Source: Haloarcula nitratireducens (GTDB taxonomy: Archaea > Halobacteriota > Halobacteria > Halobacteriales > Haloarculaceae). From it: 42,621 nucleotides of DNA. Position 1 is the first letter of the stretch. Each line of letters starts with the position of its first letter. Of the stretch, positions 33,259 to 40,433 are shown piece by piece. Position numbers and translations under genes: made by a program. Where the stretch lies: NCBI RefSeq assembly GCF_019599505.1, contig NZ_RKLT01000024.1, positions 1 through 42,621 on the forward strand, written 5' to 3'. The notes beneath the pieces were generated by a model. That model was not told the origin of the DNA and searched no databases. It saw only the letters and a list, made by a program, of their open reading frames with translations.

Positions 33259-33510
33259 CTGAATTCGGCGGCACGTACCCTGCTGCCGCTGGCATTGCTG
33301 TGTGCTAGCTGCAGTAACCGGGAGCGACCCCTTCTTTGCAGGAGTGGAGTGAATGTTCGTCACACGAACGGAGCGACCAGTCCCAAATCCTGGTTCACAA
33401 TAGGTGACAGATTACCTCTCTTAGAACACCGTTTCAGAGACTTCTCAAGCGTCGCTCAGTACAAACGAAGCGCCGATCAGGGAGGTGAACTAGCGACCGG
33501 AAAGATATAA
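33259..33510 (+). repeat. Cassette-spacer repeat, copy C
   Basis: GAATTCGGCGGCACGTACCC, then CTAGCTGCAGTAACCGGGAG, CGACCCC, GAGTGGAGTGAAT, GTTCGT-CAC-ACGAAC (33355-33369, perfect hairpin), GGAGCGACCAGTCCC, and a diverged CCTGGTT-CAC-AATAGG. It then continues to AAGCGCC and GGGAGGTGAAC shared with copy B. It sits between the Fic/Doc-like gene and the DUF433 gene. The rest of the 33116-33535 gap has no gene. Confidence 0.85.
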
Positions 33511-33535
33511 CCGACGAGAGTGCCTATTAACGGCC

Positions 33536-33811
33536 ATGAATATCACCCGTGACGACGATGTGCTCGGTGGCGAGCCACGAATCGATGGCACGCGTATCGG
33601 CGTTCGGCACGTTGCTGCACGGGTAATCGACAGCGGACAGTCGCCTGCTCATGTTGCGGATCAACTCGACGTTGCCCTTGCAGACGTCTACGAATCGCTG
33701 TCCTACTACTACGCGCATATTGACGAGATGCGCGAACTCGAAGCCGAGAACGAAGCAGCATTTGACCGAGTTCGGGACTCGTCACTGAAACCTAAAGAGA
33801 CTGTGCAGTGA
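33536..33811 (+). CDS. DUF433-family antitoxin
   Basis: 91 residues: MNITRDDDVLGGEPRIDGTR, IGVRHVAARVIDSGQSPAHV, ADQLDVALADVYESLSYYYA. The GEPRI.GTRI motif near residue 12-21 and the helix pattern after it are the signature of DUF433, a small HTH-type fold that accompanies DUF5615 PIN-like toxins. The stop overlaps the next gene's GTG start by GTGA (33808-33811), so the two are coupled. It should bind DNA and the toxin. Confidence 0.9.
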   Translation: MNITRDDDVLGGEPRIDGTRIGVRHVAARVIDSGQSPAHVADQLDVALADVYESLSYYYAHIDEMRELEAENEAAFDRVRDSSLKPKETVQ

Positions 33812-34176
33812 CAGGCGCGCAGATTCTACTCGACGAACACGTCGGTCGAGTCTTCGAACGACTACTCCAAGAACGTGGCCACTCCGTCGAACAGGCGAAA
33901 GATCGATTTGTAGAGTACACGACTGATGCCGAGTTGGTAGCATGGTGTGGTGAGCATGGCAATGTTCTCCTATCGAACAACGCGAAAGATTTCGAGTCAC
34001 TACACCATGAGTATGATCATGGCGGTATCTTCCTCTACTACGACCAGAAATTACCAGACACCGATCCAGAAGGGCTTGCTCGGACAGTTGACGAGGTTTT
34101 CAATCAATATGGACATGATGGAGTCGAAAACCAACTCGTCGATCTCAGTGAGTGGTACGAGTGGCTTCACGAATAA
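33808..34176 (+). CDS. DUF5615 PIN-like toxin
   Basis: 122 residues starting at the GTG (MTGAQILLDEHVGRVFERLL). LLDEHVG gives the first acidic residues, and VAWCGEHGNVLLSNNAKDFE the second active-site region with the N..DF signature of DUF5615. This family is predicted to be a PIN-like nuclease and pairs with DUF433 antitoxins. The pair is followed by the 15-base tandem repeats at 34191. Confidence 0.88.
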   Translation: MTGAQILLDEHVGRVFERLLQERGHSVEQAKDRFVEYTTDAELVAWCGEHGNVLLSNNAKDFESLHHEYDHGGIFLYYDQKLPDTDPEGLARTVDEVFNQYGHDGVENQLVDLSEWYEWLHE

Positions 34177-34190
34177 AACACGCAGATAGC

Positions 34191-34235
34191 GTAGTTCAGA
34201 CTATCGTAGTGTAGACTACAGTAGTTCAAACAATC
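34191..34235 (+). repeat. Three tandem 15-base repeats
   Basis: Units: GTAGTTCAGACTATC (34191-34205), GTAGTGTAGACTACA (34206-34220), GTAGTTCAAACAATC (34221-34235). All three start with GTAGT and keep the AGAC/AAAC core. They lie immediately between the DUF5615 gene and the remnant of the coiled-coil gene, at the right border of the array. They could be iteron-like binding sites or a slippage product. Confidence 0.7.
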
Positions 34236-34240
34236 ATAAT

Positions 34241-34465
34241 GAAACTGTTCTGCCCGCTGAGGTTAGAAAAGAACTCCATCACTGGACAGTCAAACGTATT
34301 TGAGAGATACTGATCGCGGGTGGTAGCGATGATCTGCTTGCGATGGCTCGCGACATAGCCGAAGGATTGGTTGAGCAATGCTCCGTCAGCCTTGATCGCT
34401 TGGGGAACAGCGACCGGAAAGCGACGACGGCTGGTATCATTGTTGTAGGGGAGTTGTCCGGGTAA
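34241..34465 (+). pseudogene. Decayed 3' end of a second copy of the coiled-coil gene
   Basis: Reading from 34241 gives ETVLPAEVRKELHHWTVKRI, then a TGA where the intact gene has the Trp of KRVWEK, then EILIAGGSDDLLAMARDIAE, GLVEQCSVSLDRLGNSDRKA and an ending LSG before the stop. About 17 codons present in the intact gene (the VEKTRQVGREQT part) are deleted. The match continues into the spacer, so a second full copy once bounded this side. Confidence 0.85.
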
Positions 34466-34567
34466 CCCTGTGACGAACTCGCTTTAACGAACGAATCGGC
34501 ACAGAACCGACGGTGATGGATGCGGTGGCACGTGCCCTGCTATCGCTGACGTGGCTGTTCAGATGGT
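34466..34567 (+). repeat. Cassette-spacer repeat, copy D (truncated)
   Basis: CCCTGTGACGAACTC, ATCGGCACAGAACCG and GATGCGGTGGCACGTGCCCT match copy A directly after the gene remnant. Similarity stops at about 34560 after GGCTGTTCAG, so the hairpin half found in copies A-C is missing. Nothing else is recognisable up to 34702. Confidence 0.8.
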
Positions 34568-34702
34568 AACTACTGGGCCCCACTCCATTGCAAATTCGCT
34601 CAGCCAGACACTTTCTCCAAAAAACGTTGCTGAGTAGCGGGCAGTAGTCAGCAACGCCGTTCAAGTGCCGCTCTCGGCTCCACGCTTCGAAGATAACCCC
34701 TC

Positions 34703-35053
34703 TCAGGCCATGTTGCGACAGGTTTCAGCGCAGTCGCGAAGGACGTCGGCACAAGTCTGGCAGTGGTCGGCGTCGTGGCTTTCACATTCGTCGGCGCAGT
34801 CCTCACAGGCATCAGCACAGGCCTCGGCAAGCTGACTACTGTAATCGGAGTCGCGGGCCATGAATCGAGCGTGCAGCGACGTGATGTCGGCGACGTCGCG
34901 GCACAGTCGAGCACACTCCTCCATGTCCTCGCTCCCGAGGCACTCGTCAGCGCACCATTCACAGATTTGCGCTGCTGCGTTGCAGTTCTCGATACAGTCG
35001 CGCTGTTCCTCGCTCAGGTGGTCGATCTCGGAAACGGTTTCTGTAAGCGACAT
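34703..35053 (-). CDS. Cys-rich four-helix copper-binding protein (DUF326 / Csp-like)
   Basis: 116 residues from the ATG at 35053 (MSLTETVSEIDHLSEEQRDC) with 15 Cys spaced along helices (CIENCNAAAQICEWCADECL, CADACEDCADECES, CQTCADVLRDCAETCR). This pattern is that of DUF326/Csp proteins, four-helix bundles whose Cys residues point into the core and store many Cu(I) ions. There is no signal peptide, so a cytosolic store is likely. GATTGG (35065-35070) and CCAATC (35086-35091) form an inverted repeat before the start, a candidate operator. First gene of the metal region. Confidence 0.88.
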   Translation of the reverse strand: MSLTETVSEIDHLSEEQRDCIENCNAAAQICEWCADECLGSEDMEECARLCRDVADITSLHARFMARDSDYSSQLAEACADACEDCADECESHDADHCQTCADVLRDCAETCRNMA

Positions 35054-35277
35054 TGCAGACGATTGATTGGGCAGAATCGGATTAACCAATCTGCTTGCTA
35101 CTGCTGGTTCAGATGCTCGGCTGTTACCCAGTTAGCTACACTACCGGAATACACTGCTATCGGTTCTTCTACTCGGTAGAGAGACAGTAGACACGCAACA
35201 GCGGTGGGCAGCATAGATGGCCACCCGAACCACTCTCCGGGCATGTCGATACCTCTGAAAAGTAGGTAGTTGCAGTT

Positions 35278-36072
35278 TCAGTCAGTGCTATGTGCCTGTC
35301 GATTGTTGGCCCCGTTCGGACTCCCATCCATTTCGGCAGGGTTGCCCATTCCTTCTTTCACGCCGGCGGCAATGAGCGCGACGTTGACGGGGTAGGCGGC
35401 GAAGAACCCAATGGTCAGCGAGAACAGTAGGGCCGTCCAGAACAGCGGCGTCGTCCAGCCCGCCTCACCGGCCAGCAGCAGATCGGTGCCGATGGCCACA
35501 ATTTCCATGATGGTGATGCTAGGCGTCTCGCTCCAGATGGCATCCCACATCGCTTCTCTGAAGCCGACACCCTCCTGCATTAGCGGGCCGACGGTCAGCG
35601 CGAATCCGCCAACGAACGCGAGCGTGAACGTCAGTGCGACCAACCAGAGCGTCGAGACACTGAGGATGATAGTCGCGGCAGTAATCCCGATCACCTCGCC
35701 CACGCCACACCCGGAGTAACAGTGCGAAGTCGAGCGGAAGCCCTGTTTCCACAGCGAATCGCTGTCGAGCTGTGTTCGGCCCGTCAACCAGTACACGCCG
35801 AGGCCGAACAGCCCCGAGTAGGCGATGACGAGCGACCAGACGAACTTCATGAGCGATGGGATGTTCTGGTTGTATTTCTCGAAGTCCCACCACAGCACGC
35901 CCAGCGAGATGAGATTGATTGTAAACCAAATGCCCAGCGTCCACCAGCTCGACAGGATCGGCTTGATGACGTCCCGAGCAGGCGCGAGCGTCTGCTCGAT
36001 CTGGTGCGCCCACTGGAGCGCCCACTCCGGAATGGGCGAACTCGCTAACGCTATCAAGGCTTGCTCGGACAT
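35278..36072 (-). CDS. DUF4396 integral membrane protein
   Basis: 264 residues with about six hydrophobic segments (SSWWTLGIWFTINLISLGVL, FVWSLVIAYSGLFGLGVYWL, three more in 145-200, and one in 220-245). The HCYSGCGVGEVIG stretch with H, C and C near residue 117-122 is typical of DUF4396 and is a plausible metal-binding site. The function is unknown; it is often near copper genes. The start is at 36072, with the TTGTCCG palindrome 43 bases upstream. Confidence 0.8.
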   Translation of the reverse strand: MSEQALIALASSPIPEWALQWAHQIEQTLAPARDVIKPILSSWWTLGIWFTINLISLGVLWWDFEKYNQNIPSLMKFVWSLVIAYSGLFGLGVYWLTGRTQLDSDSLWKQGFRSTSHCYSGCGVGEVIGITAATIILSVSTLWLVALTFTLAFVGGFALTVGPLMQEGVGFREAMWDAIWSETPSITIMEIVAIGTDLLLAGEAGWTTPLFWTALLFSLTIGFFAAYPVNVALIAAGVKEGMGNPAEMDGSPNGANNRQAHSTD

Positions 36073-36114
36073 AGCTATGAATAGTGCCGAGATGGGGTCT
36101 TCTTTTGGCTTGCA

Positions 36115-36131
36115 TTGTCCGAAGCGGACAA
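36115..36131. promoter_or_regulatory. Perfect palindrome, candidate operator
   Basis: TTGTCCG-AAG-CGGACAA is a perfect 7-bp inverted repeat. On the minus strand a TATA-like GATAAACTTT lies directly upstream (about 36130-36140), so the palindrome covers the expected transcription start of the DUF4396 gene, where an archaeal repressor would block initiation. A metal-responsive regulator is a reasonable guess. Confidence 0.55.
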
Positions 36132-36357
36132 AGTTTATCGTCGGTAGGACACTACCCTTCGCAGGGAGACTGGCCTCTTATCTGCGGAAAAGCGACAATA
36201 CGCAATCGAATGCTGTGGCGATATCGCCCGGGGTATTGCAATTCGTCCGCATAACTGCTGTCTTGGTGCCGCTACTCAAGAGGTCCCAGTATGATTGAAC
36301 CCAGTTCCGGTATTAACAACCGTTATGCACGTTCTCGACTGATTTTTTCCCAGAGAG

Positions 36358-37278
36358 ATGTTACACAACGAGGCAGTCGGGCTGCTCCTCGGTGCAATTA
36401 TCCTCGGTGCGGTGCACGGCATCGAACCGGGGCACGGGTGGCCAGTCGCGGCATCGTATGCACTCGATCAGGCCAACAAGTGGGTGTACGGGTTCGCCGC
36501 GAGTTTCATCCTCGGTGTCGGGCACCTCATCAGCAGTATCGCGATGGTCGGCGTGTTCTTCTATGCAAAAGAGTACTTCAATCTCACGCAGGTTAACGAA
36601 CCGATTACGGTACTTGGTGGCGTCCAGATTGGCGGGCCAGTCAGTCTCGTCGCCGGTGTCTTACTCATCGCGCTCGGGATTCGCGAGTATTTCCATGGCC
36701 ACTCACACGGGCAGCCCAGTAACGACAGCGGCCAAGGTCACGACCCACCCCATCCCAACGACCACCGGGACGGTTATTCGCATGATCACGACGATAATCA
36801 CGATCTTGGCCACTCACACGGTCACGATCACGAGCAGGACTCCTCGTATAGACCGGTGCACTCAGCTGACCATGACCATGGGCATTCGCACGGTCATGAC
36901 CATGATGAGGGTGGATGGATCTCACGGCTAAAGGGCTTCGTGCCGTTCGTCGGTGGCCACTCACATTCACATGGTGAGCTTGATGACGCTGCCGACCGGG
37001 GACTGTTCGGCATCGCGTGGTTCGCCTTCGTTCTTGGATTCGCTCACGAAGAGGAGTTCGAGATAATCGCGATGTGTGCCGGGTCGAATTACTGTCTGGA
37101 ACTGATGAGCGTGTATGCAATTACCGTCATCATCGGTATCGTCGGCCTGACGATGCTCTTGATTGCGGGCTATCAAAACTACGAAGCGAAAGTCGAACAG
37201 TACACACCGTACCTTCCCGTATTCTCCGCTGCTGTTCTTATCGTCATGGGTATTGGATTCATGCTGGGACTGCTCTGA
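36358..37278 (+). CDS. NicO/RcnA-type metal transporter with His-rich loop
   Basis: 306 residues from the ATG at 36358. Hydrophobic helices are near 7-27, 45-65, 85-105, 220-240, 250-275 and 285-305. GAVHGIEPGHGWP (about 17-29) is the conserved H..EPGH motif of the NicO family, and FAHEEEFEI later is its partner acidic motif. Between about 112 and 215 is a long hydrophilic loop with repeated HSHGHDH-type clusters that should bind Ni, Co, Zn or Cu. NicO proteins move nickel or cobalt, in RcnA outward. Divergent from the DUF4396 gene, sharing the control region. Confidence 0.85.
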   Translation: MLHNEAVGLLLGAIILGAVHGIEPGHGWPVAASYALDQANKWVYGFAASFILGVGHLISSIAMVGVFFYAKEYFNLTQVNEPITVLGGVQIGGPVSLVAGVLLIALGIREYFHGHSHGQPSNDSGQGHDPPHPNDHRDGYSHDHDDNHDLGHSHGHDHEQDSSYRPVHSADHDHGHSHGHDHDEGGWISRLKGFVPFVGGHSHSHGELDDAADRGLFGIAWFAFVLGFAHEEEFEIIAMCAGSNYCLELMSVYAITVIIGIVGLTMLLIAGYQNYEAKVEQYTPYLPVFSAAVLIVMGIGFMLGLL

Positions 37279-37319
37279 GCGAGCGACTGATACGCAGATC
37301 TACCGGGTCTACAGGCGGG

Positions 37320-37500
37320 ACAAGGCGAGTGCCTCGGGGCTTGTCCCCGAGGTACTTCACTGCATCTCTGTCTCCAATGCAAAAAGAGAACACATTCCGT
37401 TCTCGCTTCAGAAATCGTGAGAGCGCCAAGTCACACATACGTTGATGGGCTGTCACTACAGTAATCTCTATACGGCGATTGCACTCATCCAACAAAGCGA
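37320..37500. other. Hairpin and probable insertion-element relic
   Basis: CCTCGGGG (37332-37339) and CCCCGAGG (37345-37352) pair perfectly around CTTGT, closely resembling the end hairpin of the tnpB element at 1298. The minus-strand frame through it includes GDRDAVKYLGDKPRGTRLVP, suggesting the end of a former tnpB-type gene, but no catalytic motif remains. It falls between the NicO gene and the YHS-MaoC gene. Confidence 0.4.
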
Positions 37501-37521
37501 TGAAATCCGCTGACTGTACTC

Positions 37522-38160
37522 ATGCCAGTTGATCCCGTATGCGGGATGGAAATCCCGATAGACGCCACAGAAGCGACTACCGAGTATCAGGAAGAGACGT
37601 TCCATTTCTGTTCGACAGACTGCCGCGACCTGTTCGAAAGCGCTCCGCAGCAGTACCTCAGGACGCCCCACCCACATCTCGTCGAGGTGAGTGGATCCAT
37701 GCTCCCTCGCCTGCCATATGGCCGTGCAAAAGGTGAATTCGATATCGACATCGAAGATCCCACGTCTCTCCAGGAGGGAGACAGCGTCAGTTTCTCGAAA
37801 GTGATCACCGAGGACGATGTCCGGAAGTTCGCCGAAGCAACCAGCGACACGAACGCTCTCCACCTCAACGACGCGTTCGCCGAGAAGACGCGATTCGGTC
37901 ACCGAATCGTTCATGGGACGCTTGTCTCCGGACTGCTCAGCGCCGCCCTCGCGTGCTTCCCCGGCCTCACGATCTACATCTCGCAGAATCTCGAGTTTCG
38001 ACGCCCGGTTGACATCGGCGAGTCACTGACAGCCCAGTGCAAAATCGTCGACGAGCTTGAAGCCGACCGGTATCGACTCACGACGCGCGTCGAGAATGAC
38101 GCTGACGAGATCGTCCTCGATGGAACGGCGACGGTGCTGATCGACCCACTCCCAGAATGA
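37522..38160 (+). CDS. YHS-domain / MaoC-like hot-dog fusion protein
   Basis: 212 residues. The first 45 (MPVDPVCGMEIPIDATEATT, FHFCSTDCRDLFESAP) are a YHS domain with C7 and the CSTDC pair, usually metal-binding and found in copper-related proteins. From about 75 to the end the sequence (SFSKVITEDDVRKFAEATSD, NALHLNDAFAEKTRFGHRIV, HGTLVSGLLSA) is a MaoC/(R)-hydratase hot-dog fold with the catalytic D and H of DxNxxH-like ATSDTNALH. The two are joined by LPRLPYGRAKGEF. Single ATG, no sign of an artificial fusion. Confidence 0.85.
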   Translation: MPVDPVCGMEIPIDATEATTEYQEETFHFCSTDCRDLFESAPQQYLRTPHPHLVEVSGSMLPRLPYGRAKGEFDIDIEDPTSLQEGDSVSFSKVITEDDVRKFAEATSDTNALHLNDAFAEKTRFGHRIVHGTLVSGLLSAALACFPGLTIYISQNLEFRRPVDIGESLTAQCKIVDELEADRYRLTTRVENDADEIVLDGTATVLIDPLPE

Positions 38161-38253
38161 TGTCTTGGCTCGAACAACCGAGGCAGTTCACGGGCTCGTC
38201 CGGCGAGAGTGCTAGCAGCAGTTGACTGTTGGTTCGTGGCAAGTGACGACCGC

Positions 38254-38844
38254 TCACGTGACGACGATGCCACCGTCAATTTCCATGTACGAGTGGCCGT
38301 AGCCGCAGTAGGTCAGGCAGCTCAGCGTGTAATCACCACGTCGTGTGGCACTGAGTTGACGAACGACAGGTCTAGTGGCACTCTGCAGGAGTGCAATGGG
38401 GTGCATCATCATTCCACCGCCCATATGCATCTGTCCGGATGGCATGATTGCGAGGCTGTGGTCGGGATACTGTTCGTTTGCTGCCTCCAACAGTTCGTGA
38501 AAGTCGCCGTCAGCAGGGGGCGAGATGCGCTCCTCGTTTCGCTCTTCGAGCACTTCGTGGTCAGGAATCGCCTCACGAATCGCCTGTGGAAGCGATTGCA
38601 TGGCTTGGCTCGAGAGCGTGTTGAACGAAACCACCCGAAGAACATCGTTCCGTTGCAGGCTGACACGCTCCTGTTCTTCGCCGGAGTCATCAACGATGAC
38701 GAAGCCCCAGTGGTAGGCCCCGACGTAAATCGTTCTGTCAACGCCATCCCCACTGCCTGGGAGAGTCCCCACACATCCCGACAGACTCGCGAGGCCGGCT
38801 CCGAGCGCAGTCAAGAATTCTCGCCGCTGTCCTGTCGGAGACAT
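38254..38844 (-). CDS. Tat lipoprotein with CuA-like (cytochrome oxidase subunit II-type) domain
   Basis: 196 residues. RREFLTALGAGLASLSGC is a Tat signal with a lipobox Cys near 24. The mature part has AYHWGFVI with H45 and, near the end, C176-x3-C180-x3-H184-x2-M187 (CLTYCGYGHSYM), the ligand set of a CuA centre in cytochrome oxidase subunit II. A Met-rich stretch MHMGGGMMMHP lies before it. No transmembrane hairpin or other oxidase subunit is adjacent, so it is a stand-alone copper protein for electron transfer or copper handling outside the membrane. It starts 9 bases after the SHOCT gene's stop. Confidence 0.82.
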   Translation of the reverse strand: MSPTGQRREFLTALGAGLASLSGCVGTLPGSGDGVDRTIYVGAYHWGFVIVDDSGEEQERVSLQRNDVLRVVSFNTLSSQAMQSLPQAIREAIPDHEVLEERNEERISPPADGDFHELLEAANEQYPDHSLAIMPSGQMHMGGGMMMHPIALLQSATRPVVRQLSATRRGDYTLSCLTYCGYGHSYMEIDGGIVVT

Positions 38845-38853
38845 ATTCGTGAC

Positions 38854-39222
38854 CTACTGCGACTCCTCGCGGCGAAGGTTCGCGCGCCGTTCCTCGAACT
38901 CTTCTTCGGACAGATCACCGCGAGCGTACGCCACCCTGAGCTCTTCAAGTGCTCTCTCGTTGGCCATCGACGAGCCGACGCGGCCGACGAGACCTCGGTA
39001 GAGGAGGTAGCCGATGCCGACGAGGACGACGAGCCAGACGAGCATCATCCCGATACCCCACAGCGGTGAGAGCCCGCCGGCCATGCCGCCGCCCCACCAC
39101 CAGCCCATCATTCCCATCATCGGCATCGCGAACACCATCATCAACAGCGGGAACAGGACGATCACCGCGAGGACAATCAGGACAATGCGGAGCAAGCCGT
39201 CGGACGTGCGCTCTGTCGACAT
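38854..39222 (-). CDS. SHOCT-domain membrane protein (1)
   Basis: 122 residues. Two hydrophobic segments (LLRIVLIVLAVIVLFPLLMM and PLWGIGMMLVWLVVLVGIGY) around a Met/Gly/Trp-rich MPMMGMMGWWWGGGM stretch, then a C-terminal SHOCT motif ALEELRVAYARGDLSEEEFE. It is related to the proteins at 40434-40787 and 41301-41654. The SHOCT domain is a short interaction motif of unclear role. In an operon with the CuA-like lipoprotein gene downstream. The Met/Trp-rich linker suggests copper binding. Confidence 0.85.
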   Translation of the reverse strand: MSTERTSDGLLRIVLIVLAVIVLFPLLMMVFAMPMMGMMGWWWGGGMAGGLSPLWGIGMMLVWLVVLVGIGYLLYRGLVGRVGSSMANERALEELRVAYARGDLSEEEFEERRANLRREESQ

Positions 39223-39354
39223 AGTGATACTCGCTAGAAATGTTCGTCGACTACGTGCATAAAGTTGGCTGGCTGCCAGTACAACTCCAGGAATGGCTTC
39301 TACCGGAGGAGACAGCAGCGACGTTGCTCCGTGTCGTCACTAGGGCGAGTCCAC

Positions 39355-39576
39355 TCAACAGCAGTCCGGGCCGTCGGGCGACCACTCACACGCATTACCG
39401 GTCGTCAGGTCGTTGTCGTCCACGTACGCCGAGAGACACGCGTAGTTACAGAAGTACGTCGGCGACCCACAGTCATCGGCGCAGTCACGTACACAGATTG
39501 GATCGTGCTTGAAGATGCGCGACCCGCAGTACGCACAGGCTTCGTCGGCGTTGGGGAGTTCGACAGTTGTAGACAC
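39355..39576 (-). CDS. Small Cys-rich zinc-binding protein (DUF7576-like)
   Basis: The frame is long, but the credible start is a GTG at 39576 giving 73 residues: MSTTVELPNADEACAYCGSR, then PICVRDCADDCGSPTYFCNY, ACLSAYVDDNDL, ending CEWSPDGPDCC. CAYCG with CADDCG, CNYAC and the C-terminal CC give 10 Cys. It resembles a small haloarchaeal family that I recall as DUF7576 (a MYND/zinc-knuckle-like protein). It lies in the metal region and may bind zinc or copper. Confidence 0.7.
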   Translation of the reverse strand: MSTTVELPNADEACAYCGSRIFKHDPICVRDCADDCGSPTYFCNYACLSAYVDDNDLTTGNACEWSPDGPDCC

Positions 39577-39659
39577 ATTTGTGCTACGGGCACGAGTCAA
39601 AAACGTATTTCGCCAGTTGCATCCAGAAAATTGATTCCCGCCTGCCGGCGGTTTACGGA

Positions 39660-40197
39660 AAATCAAGGAGAAAGCCCCGTGCTTTAGCGCGGGGATGAAT
39701 CCGACAACAGGGCCGCAACCGTCGGTATTAAACTCCCTGACAGTGTATGTCGTGGTAAGCACAACGAGCAAAGACTGGCGGTTGGATTGGGGTCCGCCCG
39801 GACGACGAAGGCCACCACACCGTTCCCGAAAGGGCGTCACCGAGGTCGCCGCGAGGCGGCAATCAAAAAGCGATGCTCGCTCGCTTGTGCCTGCCCACTG
39901 TGGCGCGAAGGGCAGGCAGGCCGATGGCACGGCCCGTGCCCGGACGCGGGGAAACCTGCGACGGGGGGCATCCCCGCCGTCTCTTCGAGACGAACGGGAT
40001 GCACGGTGCAAGCGGATACCGCGTCCGAATGGACGCCGAACACGCCACACCCCTCGCGGGGCCGACGTATCGCGCACGAACCCGGTATCGCCTCGCCGGA
40101 CCTCGTTCGGCAGGCGAGAAGTTGCCAGCGGGGACGTGGGACCGGCCCGCTGTCCCGCGTTGGAATCCTCGCCGTTCACGGCGGGGAGGATGTCAAG
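39660..40197 (-). mobile_element. Relic of an IS200/IS605-type element bounded by two hairpins
   Basis: At one end CCCCGTGC-TTTA-GCGCGGGG (39675-39694) forms an 8-bp hairpin; at the other GCCG-TTCA-CGGC with flanking CCTC/GAGG (about 40166-40190) forms a second. Both resemble the end hairpins I know from haloarchaeal tnpB elements. The roughly 480 bases between are more GC-rich than the flanks and open in several frames, but none has RuvC or zinc-ribbon motifs. It is either a tnpB element with its gene deleted or a non-autonomous derivative. Confidence 0.5.
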
Positions 40198-40340
40198 TAG
40201 GGGCCCTTGAATTCGATTGTCCAGGTCCTCGGTTCTCTCATACACCCGGGATAGACTTCCGCCTCGTATCGCGCCATACACTGAGGGTGACAGGTAGTGT
40301 TGCAGTGCTCGCAGACGAAATACCTCCCCGTCACTTTCAT
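40176..40340 (-). CDS. 54-aa zinc-ribbon protein, C-terminus altered by the element relic
   Basis: From the ATG at 40340: MKVTGRYFVCEHCNTTCHPQ, CMARYEAEVYPGCMREPRTW, TIEFKGPY, then LTSSPP and stop. CEHC, C17, C21 and C33 can form one or two zinc sites. The last residues (LTSSPP) are coded by the hairpin end of the neighbouring element relic, so the insertion probably replaced the original C-terminus. Too short for ordinary gene callers. Confidence 0.55.
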   Translation of the reverse strand: MKVTGRYFVCEHCNTTCHPQCMARYEAEVYPGCMREPRTWTIEFKGPYLTSSPP

Positions 40341-40433
40341 ATTGGGTGTCACAGGTGTAGCCCCGAACCATTGGTCGTCGAAGGGACGCTGGCTATCGGC
40401 AGAAATCGCTGTGCTTGCTCTTTCGAGAGTCCG

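Noticed and set aside
31848..33510. Spacer repeats considered as insertion-sequence terminal repeats
   Set aside because: They are direct, not inverted; they carry no transposase, and the enclosed genes differ from one interval to the next.
34191..34235. Tandem repeats considered as a CRISPR array
   Set aside because: Units are 15 bases, directly adjacent without spacers, and no cas gene is in the window.
39355..40371. 338-codon minus-strand ORF
   Set aside because: It fuses the real 73-residue Cys-rich gene with the GC-rich element relic; the upstream part has Arg/Ser-rich, non-halophilic composition.
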